Shown here in pieces: positions 44,043 through 51,918 of a stretch of 64,000 nucleotides of DNA. The position numbers and the translations under genes were made by a program. The notes below the pieces were generated by a model. It was not told the DNA's origin, made no database searches, and worked only from the letters and a program-made list of their open reading frames with translations. The stretch is from the NCBI GenBank assembly GCA_963665925.1, contig OY762511.1:1736001-1800000 (forward strand), in the 5' to 3' direction. Within the stretch, counting starts at the first letter, position 1. Each line of letters begins with the position of its first letter. Source of the DNA: G963665925 sp963665925. GTDB lineage: Bacteria > Bacillota > Clostridia > Peptostreptococcales > Acidaminobacteraceae.

Positions 44043-45122
44043 ATGAACGCAGACCATGGAGAAACTTTAAATATGAAGGAAATACTCAAGTTTGCAGGAG
44101 CTTTTATTGCGTGGGTCATCGGGTCGGGATTTGCTACAGGACAGGAAGTCCTTCGGTTTTTCACGAGCTACGGCTTTGGCAGTTATGCGATTGTCATCAT
44201 AAACCTTCTGGGGTTTCTTTTGCTGGGACAAACCCTTATGGTTACAGGGTATGCGCATAGAAATGACCAGGATTTCAGGCATTTTGAATATTACTGCGGG
44301 AAGAGAATTGGAAAAATATATTTCTGGGCGACACCTGTGATTCTCTTTTTAATCATGTCGGTGCTGCTTTCGGCTGCCGGGTCTATGTTTTTGCAGTATT
44401 ATGGGATCAATCATTATGTGGGCGCAGGCTTAATGGCTTCAATCGTTTTGGCTACCTATCTCATAGGATTTGAGAATTTCATACATATTGTCTCTAAAAT
44501 CGGACCTGTAGTCATTATCTTCTGCCTGCTGGTTGGCATAATCTCTGTACTTCGCGATTTTCACTTCATTGAGGTGGTTCCAACTTACGAAAACACCCTG
44601 TCTGCTTACAGGGCGTCATCAAACTGGGCCCTTGGGGCCGTACTGTATCTGTCCCTTGATTTTCTGACGGGTGGAACATATTACACCAGGTTGGGGGCTT
44701 CTGCGAAAAGTCGGTCATCAGCAAAGTGGGGGGCGATTTTAGGATCTGTCGTTTTGGTGCTTTCCATTGCAATCATGAGCTCTGCGATTCTCTTAAATGC
44801 AAAAGACGCAGCATCGCTTGACATACCGACGCTCTTTCTTGCAAGTAAAATCAGTCCTGTGTTTGGAACGGCCTTTTCAGTCATCTTGATGCTGGGGATG
44901 TTCTCCTCCTGTTCTGCAACCATGTGGAGTGTCTGCAGCTGCATGTTTACAGTCGGAAGCAAGAAGAACAAAATCATGTCAGCTGTCGTGATTTCATGCG
45001 CCTTGATGCTGGGGCTCTTGCCCTTCGGCAAGCTGGTAGGGGTATTGTTTCCGCTTATTGGATACTACGGACTGTTCTATATCGGAGGTGTTGCCTATAA
45101 GGGGATAAGACGCGCTTCTTGA
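44043..45122 (+). CDS. YkvI-family membrane protein
   Basis: A 359-residue protein with about ten membrane helices. The opening LKFAGAFIAWVIGSGFATGQEVLRFFTSYG is the signature region of the YkvI family (about residues 15-44), which is distantly related to amino acid transporters of the APC/NSS type. The role of YkvI is not established. It precedes the lysine-type T-box, but the promoter there starts a new transcript. An AAGGAGGTGGTG site precedes the ATG. The 240-bp gap upstream shows nothing convincing beyond AT-rich DNA. Confidence 0.8.
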   Translation: MNADHGETLNMKEILKFAGAFIAWVIGSGFATGQEVLRFFTSYGFGSYAIVIINLLGFLLLGQTLMVTGYAHRNDQDFRHFEYYCGKRIGKIYFWATPVILFLIMSVLLSAAGSMFLQYYGINHYVGAGLMASIVLATYLIGFENFIHIVSKIGPVVIIFCLLVGIISVLRDFHFIEVVPTYENTLSAYRASSNWALGAVLYLSLDFLTGGTYYTRLGASAKSRSSAKWGAILGSVVLVLSIAIMSSAILLNAKDAASLDIPTLFLASKISPVFGTAFSVILMLGMFSSCSATMWSVCSCMFTVGSKKNKIMSAVVISCALMLGLLPFGKLVGVLFPLIGYYGLFYIGGVAYKGIRRAS

Positions 45123-45163
45123 ATGCCAGTGCCAGGATTCATGCTATATGGATATATTTTTTA

Positions 45164-45192
45164 TTGACAACTTATGCGCTTAATAATATACT
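45164..45192 (+). promoter_or_regulatory. Promoter of the T-box/lysS transcript
   Basis: A perfect -35 TTGACA (45164-45169), a 17-bp spacer and a -10 TATACT (45187-45192) predict a start near 45199, just at the first pairing strand of the T-box. Confidence 0.85.
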
Positions 45193-45198
45193 TTGTAC

Positions 45199-45470
45199 AT
45201 AATTGAGAAAGACCTAGAAGAGAAGAGTAACTCGTTGGAAAATTTGAGAGAGTGCCTGTTTGCTGGAAATGGTGCATTGAAAAATGAGTGAAAAAAGTCT
45301 TGGAGTCGCCTGATGGATGAGTTGATATCAGGACGGACGCTCCCGTTATAGAGCTAGAGTATGATAACGTACTTGAAGAGGTTAATGCGGTAACGTATTA
45401 ATAAATTGAGGTGGTAACACGAACAACTTTCGTCCTCAAGACATGTGTCTTGATGCGGGGGTTTTTTTTG
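45199..45470 (+). promoter_or_regulatory. T-box riboswitch, lysine specifier
   Basis: Stem I closes with AAGAC and GTCTT and contains the GAGTAACTC/GAGTG helix, with a run of A at 45291-45296 in the specifier position, so the codon read is AAA (Lys). The T-box sequence itself is AGGTGGTAACACG (45410-45422), followed by the terminator stem CAAGACA/TGTCTTG and a run of eight T (45462-45469). Uncharged tRNA-Lys should pair here and favour read-through. The next gene rightward is lysS. Confidence 0.85.
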
Positions 45471-45490
45471 CGTTAAGACAAAGAAATGCA

Positions 45491-45552
45491 CGATTGTGTA
45501 GATAAATGTTGAATTGTGCTCGCACAAAATTCAACATTTATCTACACAATCG
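45491..45552. repeat. 62-bp inverted repeat with 25-bp perfect arms
   Basis: The left arm 45491-45515 is an exact reverse complement of the right arm 45528-45552. The centre holds a further GTGC/GCAC stem with two bulged A. No T run follows. It lies between the T-box terminator and the tandem repeats. Confidence 0.85.
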
Positions 45553-45560
45553 TATATGGC

Positions 45561-45904
45561 GCGGCTAGCGACATGAGCAATCGCAGATTGCTCTGTGCAT
45601 CGCTGATTTGAAAAGACTAAGTTCGAAAGAGCGGCTAGCGACATGAGCAATCATAGATTGCTCTGTGCATTACTGCTCTAGAAAGACTAAGTCAGAAAAG
45701 CCCAGCGACATGAGCAATCGCAGATTGCTCAGACTGTTGAAAAACTCCGAAATACTGCGTTGCTGGATGTAATCCACTCCAGTCACGTACGCAAAGTACG
45801 CTCCTGGAGCGGATTACATCCGCGCCTTGTCTTTCGAAGTTTTCAACAGTCTGGATTTTGTTGACTATGTCAACAACTTCAGCAATCGCAGATTGCTCTG
45901 TGCA
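45561..45904 (+). repeat. Tandem 70-bp repeats carrying an AGCAATC hairpin
   Basis: A 40-bp block is nearly identical at 45561-45600 and 45631-45670 (period 70). A partial third copy lies at 45704-45730 and a fourth at 45881-45904. Each contains AGCAATCGCAGATTGCT, which folds as a short hairpin. The palindromic element at 45731-45875 splits the third and fourth copies. All this lies in the presumed lysS leader; no open reading frame was recognised here. Confidence 0.8.
45731..45875. repeat. Palindromic element, copy A
   Basis: The ends AGACTGTTGAAAA (45731 onward) and TTTTCAACAGTCT (ending 45853) are reverse complements. Inside, GGATGTAATCC pairs with GGATTACATCC and the centre reads CACGTACGC-AA-AGTACGC. 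A short second palindrome (TTGTTGAC-TAT-GTCAACAA) follows. The same design recurs at 49357. Confidence 0.8.
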
Positions 45905-45998
45905 CTCCTAATCAAGCCAGCATTTCACTGAAAGGTTCAAAACACCGGTATAACTCTTTAAGCTTCAGTAACCCATTTGTTGAAAGGAAGAGATGAGA

Positions 45999-47495
45999 AT
46001 GAGCAACCAAGAAAATCCAAGTACACCAAGAATCAATGAACAGGAAATGATTCGTGTCCAAAAACTGGACAAGCTTAGAGAAATGGGTGTCGATCCATTT
46101 GGTAAGAAGTTTGCACCAGCTGACCACTCTGAATCGCTAAAGGAAAAATACGGCGAGGTTTCTAAAGACGAGCTAGCAGAACAGAACTATCAGACGACTG
46201 TAGCTGGCAGAATCATGAGTAAAAGAGGCAAGGGCAAAGCTGGTTTCATGCATATTCAGGACAACGACGGACTTATCCAAATTTACCTGCGTCAAGATGC
46301 ACTGCCTGAGCTAGATTTTGAGCTCTATGACATGGCAGATATCGGCGATATTGTCGGTATCGAAGGTACAGTGTTCAAAACTAAGACAGGTGAAGTTACG
46401 GTTAAGGCAACACGCTATCACCACCTGACTAAGGCGCTTAAGCCACTTCCTGAGAAGTTCCATGGTATCGCAGATGATGAAATCAAGTTCAGAAAGCGCT
46501 ACCTTGACATTATCATGGACCGCGAAGTTAAGGAAATCTTCCTGAAAAAGCAAAAATTCTGGAGCACAATCAGAAACTTCCTAATCGAACATGACTTCCT
46601 GGAGGTTGAAACGCCAATTCTTGAAACATCAGCCGGCGGCGCGGCAGCAACACCATTTACTTCACACCATAACGCTCTGGACATCGATGTTGTTCTGAGA
46701 ATTTCAATGGGTGAGCTATGGCAGAAAAAGCTTCTTGTAGCAGGCTTTGAAAAGACGTTTGAAATCGGACGTCAGTTCAGAAACGAAGGCATGAGCCCTG
46801 AGCATCTTCAGGACTACACGCAAATGGAATTCTACTGGGCATACGCAGATTTCAAAGACGGAATGGAGCTTACAAAAGAGCTTTACCGCAAGGTTACAAA
46901 AGCCGTAATGGGCTCATCAAAGTTCACAGCAAGAGGCTTTGAAATTGATATGGACAAGGAATGGGAAATCTACGATTTCGAAACAATCATTGAAGAGAAG
47001 ACAGGCATCAATATTTTCAATACTACAAAAGAAGAAATCGAAGCCAAACTGGATTCCCTTGGGGTTCCGTACGATACAAACATCGGCTTCTGGCGTATGG
47101 TGGATGTTCTGTGGAAAGTTGTTCGTAAGAACCTTTCTGGTCCAGGCTTCCTTGTGGGTCAGCCAGTACAGCTGAATCCACTGCCAAAGAGACTTGAAGA
47201 AGACAACCGTAAAGTGGCTCAGATGCAGATTATCCTAGCCGGTTCTGAAATGGGCAATGGCTATACGGAGCTGAACGATCCAATTGACCTTGAAGAGCGC
47301 TTCAAGGAGCAAAGAGTCATGGGTGAGGAAGGCGACGAAGAGGCGCATGATCACGATGAGTCATTCATCGAAGCACTGCGTTACGGCATGCCTCCAGCAT
47401 ACGGATTCGGTGTTTCTGAGAGACTGTTCTCTGTAATGATGGATAGACCAATCAGAGAATGTGTTCTTTTCCCACTGATGAAGCCAAAAAACTAG
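45999..47495 (+). CDS. lysS: Lysyl-tRNA synthetase (class II), divergent type
   Basis: The ATG at 45999 has AAAGGAAG eight bases upstream and is preferred over the ATG at 45993. The 498-residue enzyme has an OB-fold anticodon domain (about 55-150; AGRIMSKRGKGKAGFMHIQD) and a class II catalytic domain: motif 2 FRNEGMSPEHLQDYTQMEFY and motif 3 YGFGVSERL. The usual forms of these motifs in bacterial LysRS are FRNEGID-RHNPEFT and GIGIDRL, so this is an unusual branch, though the T-box lysine specifier supports lysine. It attaches Lys to tRNA-Lys. Confidence 0.88.
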   Translation: MSNQENPSTPRINEQEMIRVQKLDKLREMGVDPFGKKFAPADHSESLKEKYGEVSKDELAEQNYQTTVAGRIMSKRGKGKAGFMHIQDNDGLIQIYLRQDALPELDFELYDMADIGDIVGIEGTVFKTKTGEVTVKATRYHHLTKALKPLPEKFHGIADDEIKFRKRYLDIIMDREVKEIFLKKQKFWSTIRNFLIEHDFLEVETPILETSAGGAAATPFTSHHNALDIDVVLRISMGELWQKKLLVAGFEKTFEIGRQFRNEGMSPEHLQDYTQMEFYWAYADFKDGMELTKELYRKVTKAVMGSSKFTARGFEIDMDKEWEIYDFETIIEEKTGINIFNTTKEEIEAKLDSLGVPYDTNIGFWRMVDVLWKVVRKNLSGPGFLVGQPVQLNPLPKRLEEDNRKVAQMQIILAGSEMGNGYTELNDPIDLEERFKEQRVMGEEGDEEAHDHDESFIEALRYGMPPAYGFGVSERLFSVMMDRPIRECVLFPLMKPKN

Positions 47496-47564
47496 ATTTC
47501 AATTTGGGTTAAAGCCAGTCACTAGTTGATGCGCTGTGCTTAAAACTGATTAAGGAAAATGAAG

Positions 47565-47614
47565 AAGGACAGTGACCTGCATCTCTTTAGAAAATGCAGA
47601 TCGCTGTCCTTTTT
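47565..47614 (+). terminator. Intrinsic terminator after lysS
   Basis: AAGGACAG (47565-47572) pairs with CTGTCCTT (47604-47611), and an inner stem (CTGCAT with ATGCAG) adds stability. Five T follow. Confidence 0.85.
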
Positions 47615-47673
47615 AAGTTCCCAGTTAAAGTTTGAAGTCTTCAACGCATTCTGCGTGAAAGCGTGTGTCTATT

Positions 47674-48345
47674 TTACACCACGTGTACATAATCCATTTC
47701 AACCACAGCTTCATACCCAAACTGTTTTTTAAAGTAATCAATGACTTGGTTGTTGACCTGGTCAAAATCTACAGGGGAGTCCAGCAGGCTTTCGAGGGAG
47801 GCTACGCCCCGGTCCTGAATACCACAAGGTACGATGAGTCCAAAATGTGCCATGTTCGGGCAGACGTTAAAGGCAAAACCGTGCATGGTGACACCTCTGC
47901 GAACGGCGAGACCAATGGCTGTAATCTTGGACTGTCCAACCCAGACACCGGTATGTTCATCATCTTTGCCTGCGTCGATACCATACTCATGCTTGAGCAG
48001 GTCAATGAATATTTGCTCAAGACCCCCAACAAACTTGCGTATGCCAATACCGCTGCGCTTTATATCCACAATGGGATAACCTACAATTTGACCATAGCCG
48101 TGATAGGTGACCAGACCGCCGCGGTCTGTCTGGAAAACAGATATGCCATGCTGTCCCAGAACTTCTTCAGATGCGAGAATCAGCCCTTCTGCTGAGCGCT
48201 TTCCCAGTGTGAGAACCGGTGGGTGTTCTACAAGAATCAGCGTGTCTCCAATTTCTCCAGACTGCCTCTTTTTAAGCAAATCAAGTTGAACCTCAAGTGC
48301 AGCCACATACTCTAAGCGTCCTAATCTTACTATGTTCAGAACCAT
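47674..48345 (-). CDS. lipB: Octanoyltransferase LipB
   Basis: A 223-residue LipB, which moves the octanoyl group from acyl carrier protein to lipoyl domains. Family marks are GDTLILVEHPPVLTLGKR, RGGLVTYHGYGQIVGYPI and the SKITAIGLAVRRG segment with the catalytic Lys; the catalytic Cys is in LIVPCGIQD. No lipA or lipoate-using complex gene is next to it. It is divergent from rubrerythrin; the 274-bp gap between them shows a GGGGGA ribosome site for lipB and nothing else clear. Confidence 0.9.
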   Translation of the reverse strand: MVLNIVRLGRLEYVAALEVQLDLLKKRQSGEIGDTLILVEHPPVLTLGKRSAEGLILASEEVLGQHGISVFQTDRGGLVTYHGYGQIVGYPIVDIKRSGIGIRKFVGGLEQIFIDLLKHEYGIDAGKDDEHTGVWVGQSKITAIGLAVRRGVTMHGFAFNVCPNMAHFGLIVPCGIQDRGVASLESLLDSPVDFDQVNNQVIDYFKKQFGYEAVVEMDYVHVV

Positions 48346-48619
48346 ATATAATCCCCCTGTTAGAATACCCCTATGTATCTGTTCACAGATGTTTACCCAG
48401 CATGTTAATAATTCAATTCTACTTCGATTTTACTGGAATTTGGGCAAGAAGTAAAAGTCGTAATTGCGGGTGCGCTGAATGATACATGCTTCCTTGGGTA
48501 GTAAATGAATGGCTGTTAAGTGTTGCGGTCAGTTAAGCAGGCTTGTCTGAGCGAGAAGACAGGACTCTAGTTGACTGAAAACACTGGAATCTGAACAATT
48601 GAACCTGGAGGGAAAAGAA

Positions 48620-49282
48620 ATGGAAAGATATTATTGTACGGTTTGCGGCTATGTTCACGAGGGACCACTACCTGAAGATTTTATTTGTCCACGATGCGGA
48701 AAGCCGGCGTCCTATTTTGAAGTGCTTGAAGAAAATGCTACTGCAGTGAACAAATACGAAGGCACAAAAACAGCGCAAAATCTCATGGAAGCTTTTGCAG
48801 GTGAAAGTCAGGCGAGAAATAAATATACATATTTTGCGGACATTGCCCAGCGTGAAGGTTATGACCAAATCTCTGCAATATTTCTTCAAACTGCGAGAAA
48901 TGAGCAGGAGCATGCCCGTATTTGGTTCGAAGAGCTTGGACATATGGGAAGTACCGCGGAAAATCTGCTCAAGGCCGCTGAAGGCGAGAACTATGAATGG
49001 ACAGATATGTACGACCGGTTTGCAAAAGAAGCTGAAGAAGAAGGTTTTCCGGAACTGGCTGAACGCTTCCGCCGTGTCGGTGAAATTGAGAAAGCCCATG
49101 AAGCGCGCTATCGCTATCTGCTGAACAATATTGAAATGCAGAAGGTCTTTGAGAAAAGCGATGAAGTCATGTGGGAATGCCGCGTGTGCGGCCATCTGGT
49201 TATGGGTAAGAAGGCGCCGGAAATGTGTCCGGTATGCCACTACTCCAAAGTCTATTTCGAGGTTAGAAAAGAGAATTATTAG
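48620..49282 (+). CDS. Rubrerythrin with rubredoxin-like domains at both ends
   Basis: The frame extends to a TTG at 48599, but GGAGGG at 48607 points to the ATG at 48620 (220 residues). Residues 1-36 hold CTVCG and CPRCG (rubredoxin-like iron site); residues 45-175 form the ferritin-like di-iron domain (GESQARNKY, ARNEQEHARIW, EIEKAHEARY); residues 185-218 hold a second CRVCG/CPVCH iron site. Rubrerythrins reduce hydrogen peroxide in anaerobes. The usual form has only the C-terminal iron site. It is a single gene followed by hairpins. Confidence 0.88.
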   Translation: MERYYCTVCGYVHEGPLPEDFICPRCGKPASYFEVLEENATAVNKYEGTKTAQNLMEAFAGESQARNKYTYFADIAQREGYDQISAIFLQTARNEQEHARIWFEELGHMGSTAENLLKAAEGENYEWTDMYDRFAKEAEEEGFPELAERFRRVGEIEKAHEARYRYLLNNIEMQKVFEKSDEVMWECRVCGHLVMGKKAPEMCPVCHYSKVYFEVRKENY

Positions 49283-49332
49283 TCAGGTGCAAGAGAAAGT
49301 TCAAGCAGTGTGATTTTGTAACAACCATTAAG

Positions 49333-49536
49333 GCCCCGCCAAATTTTGGTGGGGCACAGACTGTAGAAAAACTACGAAATACTGCGTTGCTGGATAAAAT
49401 TCGCTCTAGTCACGTACGCTAGTACGCTCATAGAGCGGATTTTATCCGCGCCTTGCTTTTCGAAGTTTTCTACAGTCTACCATCTTGTCGACTTTGTCGA
49501 CAATCTAGGACCAGCCAAATTTTGGCGGGTCCTTTT
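49333..49536. terminator. Two related hairpins flanking palindromic copy B
   Basis: GCCCCGCCAAA (49333-49343) pairs with TTTTGGTGGGGC (49344-49355). AGGACCAGCCAAA (49507-49519) pairs with TTTGGCGGGTCCT (49521-49532, one mismatch) and runs into TTTT. Both share CCAAATTTTGG. The second fits a rho-independent terminator for rubrerythrin and the converging LysR gene. Confidence 0.7.
49357..49504. repeat. Palindromic element, copy B
   Basis: AGACTGTAGAAAA at the left end pairs with TTTTCTACAGTCT at the right. Inside, GGATAAAATTC faces GGATTTTATCC, with CACGTACGC-TAGTACGC in the centre, then TTGTCGAC-TTT-GTCGACAA. Against copy A, paired bases have changed together at several places, keeping the fold. 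Confidence 0.8.
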
Positions 49537-49561
49537 CAATTGTCTAGGATTTTCCCGCATC

Positions 49562-50431
49562 CTAGTCCCAGGTTTCTGCCATGTCTTTAACGAGGTCGAT
49601 GAAGCTTTCCATAGCAGGGAAGGTGTGTTTGTCCTTATGATAGATAATCTGCGAGTATAGAGAAACATCTGTCTCAAAAGGGAGAATTGTCAGTCTCTCC
49701 TGTTCACTTTTATCTCTGACTGTGACCTCTGGAAGCAGTGAAAATCCAAGGCCATATGAAACATACTGCTTGATCAGATCTACTGAACTGGTTTCAGTAA
49801 CAGACTGCGGATTTATTTTTTGTGCCGTCAGATAGCGTTCGAATATTTTACGGTAGGAGCAGACTTTTTCAGTCTGATAAACTGCGAGATTTTCACTGTG
49901 GAGTACGCTCAAATCAGAATTTGGCGGGAGGACCAGACAGAGCTTTTCCTCAATGAGGGAAATGCTCTTCAACTGGGAAAACTCAGTTTCGTTTTCAAGC
50001 TGAAATGCGATGTCAAGGGCGCCATCACGGACCATTTGCCGAAGCTCGGCGCAGTTGCCGTAGTAGATTGAAAGATTGACATTGGGATGCAGCCTTGAAA
50101 AGTTCTTTACAAGGTCATAGAGTCTGTATTTGAGGATAGACTCATAGCCCCCGATGCGGATTGTTTTAACAGGCAAAGTGGTTTCCCTGAGTGCCAAGAT
50201 ATCCTGGTAGTCCTTTTCGAGGTGGGTGGTCCTCTGGTAGAGTTCCCTGCCAAATTCGGTAAGCATTATCTTTTTCCCAATTCTGTCAAACAAGGGCTCA
50301 TCATAGTGTTTCTCGAGTTCCTTTATATGCAGGGTCACAGTGGACTGGGCATAGCTGAGTGCCTTTGCCGCCTTGGTGAAGCTGGAGTAGGAGACGATGG
50401 CATTGAAGGTGATAAAGTTGCGAATATCCAT
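49562..50431 (-). CDS. LysR-family transcription regulator
   Basis: A 289-residue LysR protein with the winged helix at residues 1-60 (FTKAAKALSYAQSTVTLHIKELE region) and an effector domain with IRIGGYESILKYRLYDL and DIAFQLE. It is divergent from the APC permease at 50572 over a 140-bp gap, so it probably controls that transporter, perhaps in response to its substrate. A GAAAGGTC site precedes the ATG. No perfect long palindrome was seen in the shared gap. Confidence 0.87.
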   Translation of the reverse strand: MDIRNFITFNAIVSYSSFTKAAKALSYAQSTVTLHIKELEKHYDEPLFDRIGKKIMLTEFGRELYQRTTHLEKDYQDILALRETTLPVKTIRIGGYESILKYRLYDLVKNFSRLHPNVNLSIYYGNCAELRQMVRDGALDIAFQLENETEFSQLKSISLIEEKLCLVLPPNSDLSVLHSENLAVYQTEKVCSYRKIFERYLTAQKINPQSVTETSSVDLIKQYVSYGLGFSLLPEVTVRDKSEQERLTILPFETDVSLYSQIIYHKDKHTFPAMESFIDLVKDMAETWD

Positions 50432-50516
50432 ATGCTAGACCTTTCTTCAAGTTGAGACGAAACTGTCGTTTGTTCATTCATCAGTCAGGCTGAACGTAAT
50501 CATCAAAACCTTCAAT

Positions 50517-50545
50517 TTGACTGAAACTTGCTATTGCATTAATCT
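50517..50545 (+). promoter_or_regulatory. Promoter of the APC permease
   Basis: A -35 TTGACT (50517-50522), 17-bp spacer and -10 TAATCT (50540-50545) lie about 30 bp before the start codon. Confidence 0.6.
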
Positions 50546-50571
50546 TAGCTAAAAGAAAAGGTGGTGTAAAG

Positions 50572-51810
50572 ATGGAGAGAAAAATTAATGGCTTGGCTTT
50601 AAGCGGACTTATGATTGGCCCCATACTTGGGAGTGGGATTATTCTGCTGCCGCCGCTTGTATTTGACAAAATTGGCCATACTGCAATTTATGGCTGGAGT
50701 ATTATACTGATACTCGGTGTGCTATTCGCAATGATCTTCGCACGCCTGTCCATGGCATACCCTGGAGAAGGTGGCATGACCATTGCAGTTGAAAAGGTGT
50801 TCGGGCTAAATGGACGCCTTCTTTCCTCATTTGCGCTCATGTCCGCGGTCATGTTTGGGCCGGTGGCAGTGCTTCTGACGGCGGCTCAGTATTTGAACAA
50901 TCTTGCCCCTTTGGCGGGGCTAGACAAGGAAATCATTGCCCTGGTGCTGGTTGTGTCTGCATTTTTGATACTCCTGAACAACATAGGCATGGTCTCCAAA
51001 ATCAGTCTGGCGATTTCCTCTGTGATTACACTGATTCTGATTGTGAGCAGTATCAATGTCCTGTCTGGGAACAGCATCCATATTTCTGGCATTGAGGAGA
51101 TCAATCCCATGGAGTTTGGACGGGCCCTACTCCTGCTCTTCTGGGCGATTATCGGGTGGGAGGTTGTTGGAAGCTATTCAAGTGAAGTCAAGAATGGAAA
51201 GGCAACCATACTATTTGCGACAGTCCTCAGTCTGATTGTAGTGTCTTTGACCTACTTTTCAGTAGCACTCGCCGTACAAAGCCTGTCTGTGGAAAACATA
51301 TCCTTGAATGAAGTCCTTTATCCGCTGTTTGGAAACGCAAGCGGTTTGATTCTGGCATTTGCAGTGGCCGGGCTTTGTGTGACGACTTATCTGACCATTG
51401 TGGGTGCCATGGGAAGACTGGCGCATGCCCTAGCTCTTGACCACTATCTGCCTAAGATATTCACTTTGAAGACTGCCAAGGGCATACCCGTGACAGGAAT
51501 AGGCTGCTTTAGCGGAATTCATCTTATGGTTTTGGCATTGTCCATGCTGGAGATTGTGGATATGGAGCGTCTAGTGATGATTGCAAACGGGTTTTTCATA
51601 GCCAATGCAATTCTTGGTTTGGCGGCTTCGGTACAAATTCTGCGCCACTGGGTGTATAAGGTTGGCGCCTTGGTCTTACTTATCGCCTTCAGCATTATGC
51701 TTGTCTTCCTTGAGCCGGTAACACTGATCGGATACGGCCTTGTAGTCTTTGCTGTATTCGCTGCGAAGAAGCGGCAAAGGGCCTTCTGTGATTTACAGGT
51801 CACCGAGTAA
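50572..51810 (+). CDS. APC-family amino acid permease
   Basis: A 412-residue protein with about 12 membrane helices. The first helix region (LMIGPILGSGIILLPPLVF) carries the glycine-rich GSGI substrate-binding turn of the APC superfamily. Size and opening resemble the YjeH-type group that moves methionine and branched-chain amino acids, but this is a weak guess. It is divergent from a LysR gene. An AAAAGGTGGTG site precedes the ATG. Confidence 0.82.
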   Translation: MERKINGLALSGLMIGPILGSGIILLPPLVFDKIGHTAIYGWSIILILGVLFAMIFARLSMAYPGEGGMTIAVEKVFGLNGRLLSSFALMSAVMFGPVAVLLTAAQYLNNLAPLAGLDKEIIALVLVVSAFLILLNNIGMVSKISLAISSVITLILIVSSINVLSGNSIHISGIEEINPMEFGRALLLLFWAIIGWEVVGSYSSEVKNGKATILFATVLSLIVVSLTYFSVALAVQSLSVENISLNEVLYPLFGNASGLILAFAVAGLCVTTYLTIVGAMGRLAHALALDHYLPKIFTLKTAKGIPVTGIGCFSGIHLMVLALSMLEIVDMERLVMIANGFFIANAILGLAASVQILRHWVYKVGALVLLIAFSIMLVFLEPVTLIGYGLVVFAVFAAKKRQRAFCDLQVTE

Positions 51811-51843
51811 GAGCCCTTATCAGGCTTGAAGTCTTAGTACTTT

Positions 51844-51904
51844 AAAAAGCCCCTTGTGTGTGCTGATCTGAGGGTCAACACATGCAAGGGGCTTTCTTTT
51901 TTTG
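51844..51904. terminator. Strong terminator between converging genes
   Basis: AAAAAGCCCCTTG with TGTGT (from 51844) pairs with ACACA and CAAGGGGCTTT (to 51895), and a T-rich run follows. A tracts on the other side let it serve both directions. Confidence 0.85.
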
Positions 51905-51918
51905 TTAGAGCTTCTGTT

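Noticed and set aside
45561..45904. Possible CRISPR array in the lysS leader
   Set aside because: Only three to four uneven copies, the repeated block is 24-40 bp but the spacing is not regular, the spacers are partly alike, and no cas gene is near.
47665..48195. 176-codon plus-strand frame over lipB
   Set aside because: Shadow of lipB; low-complexity translation and no family match.
48668..49240. 190-codon minus-strand frame over rubrerythrin
   Set aside because: Shadow of the rubrerythrin coding frame without start signals.
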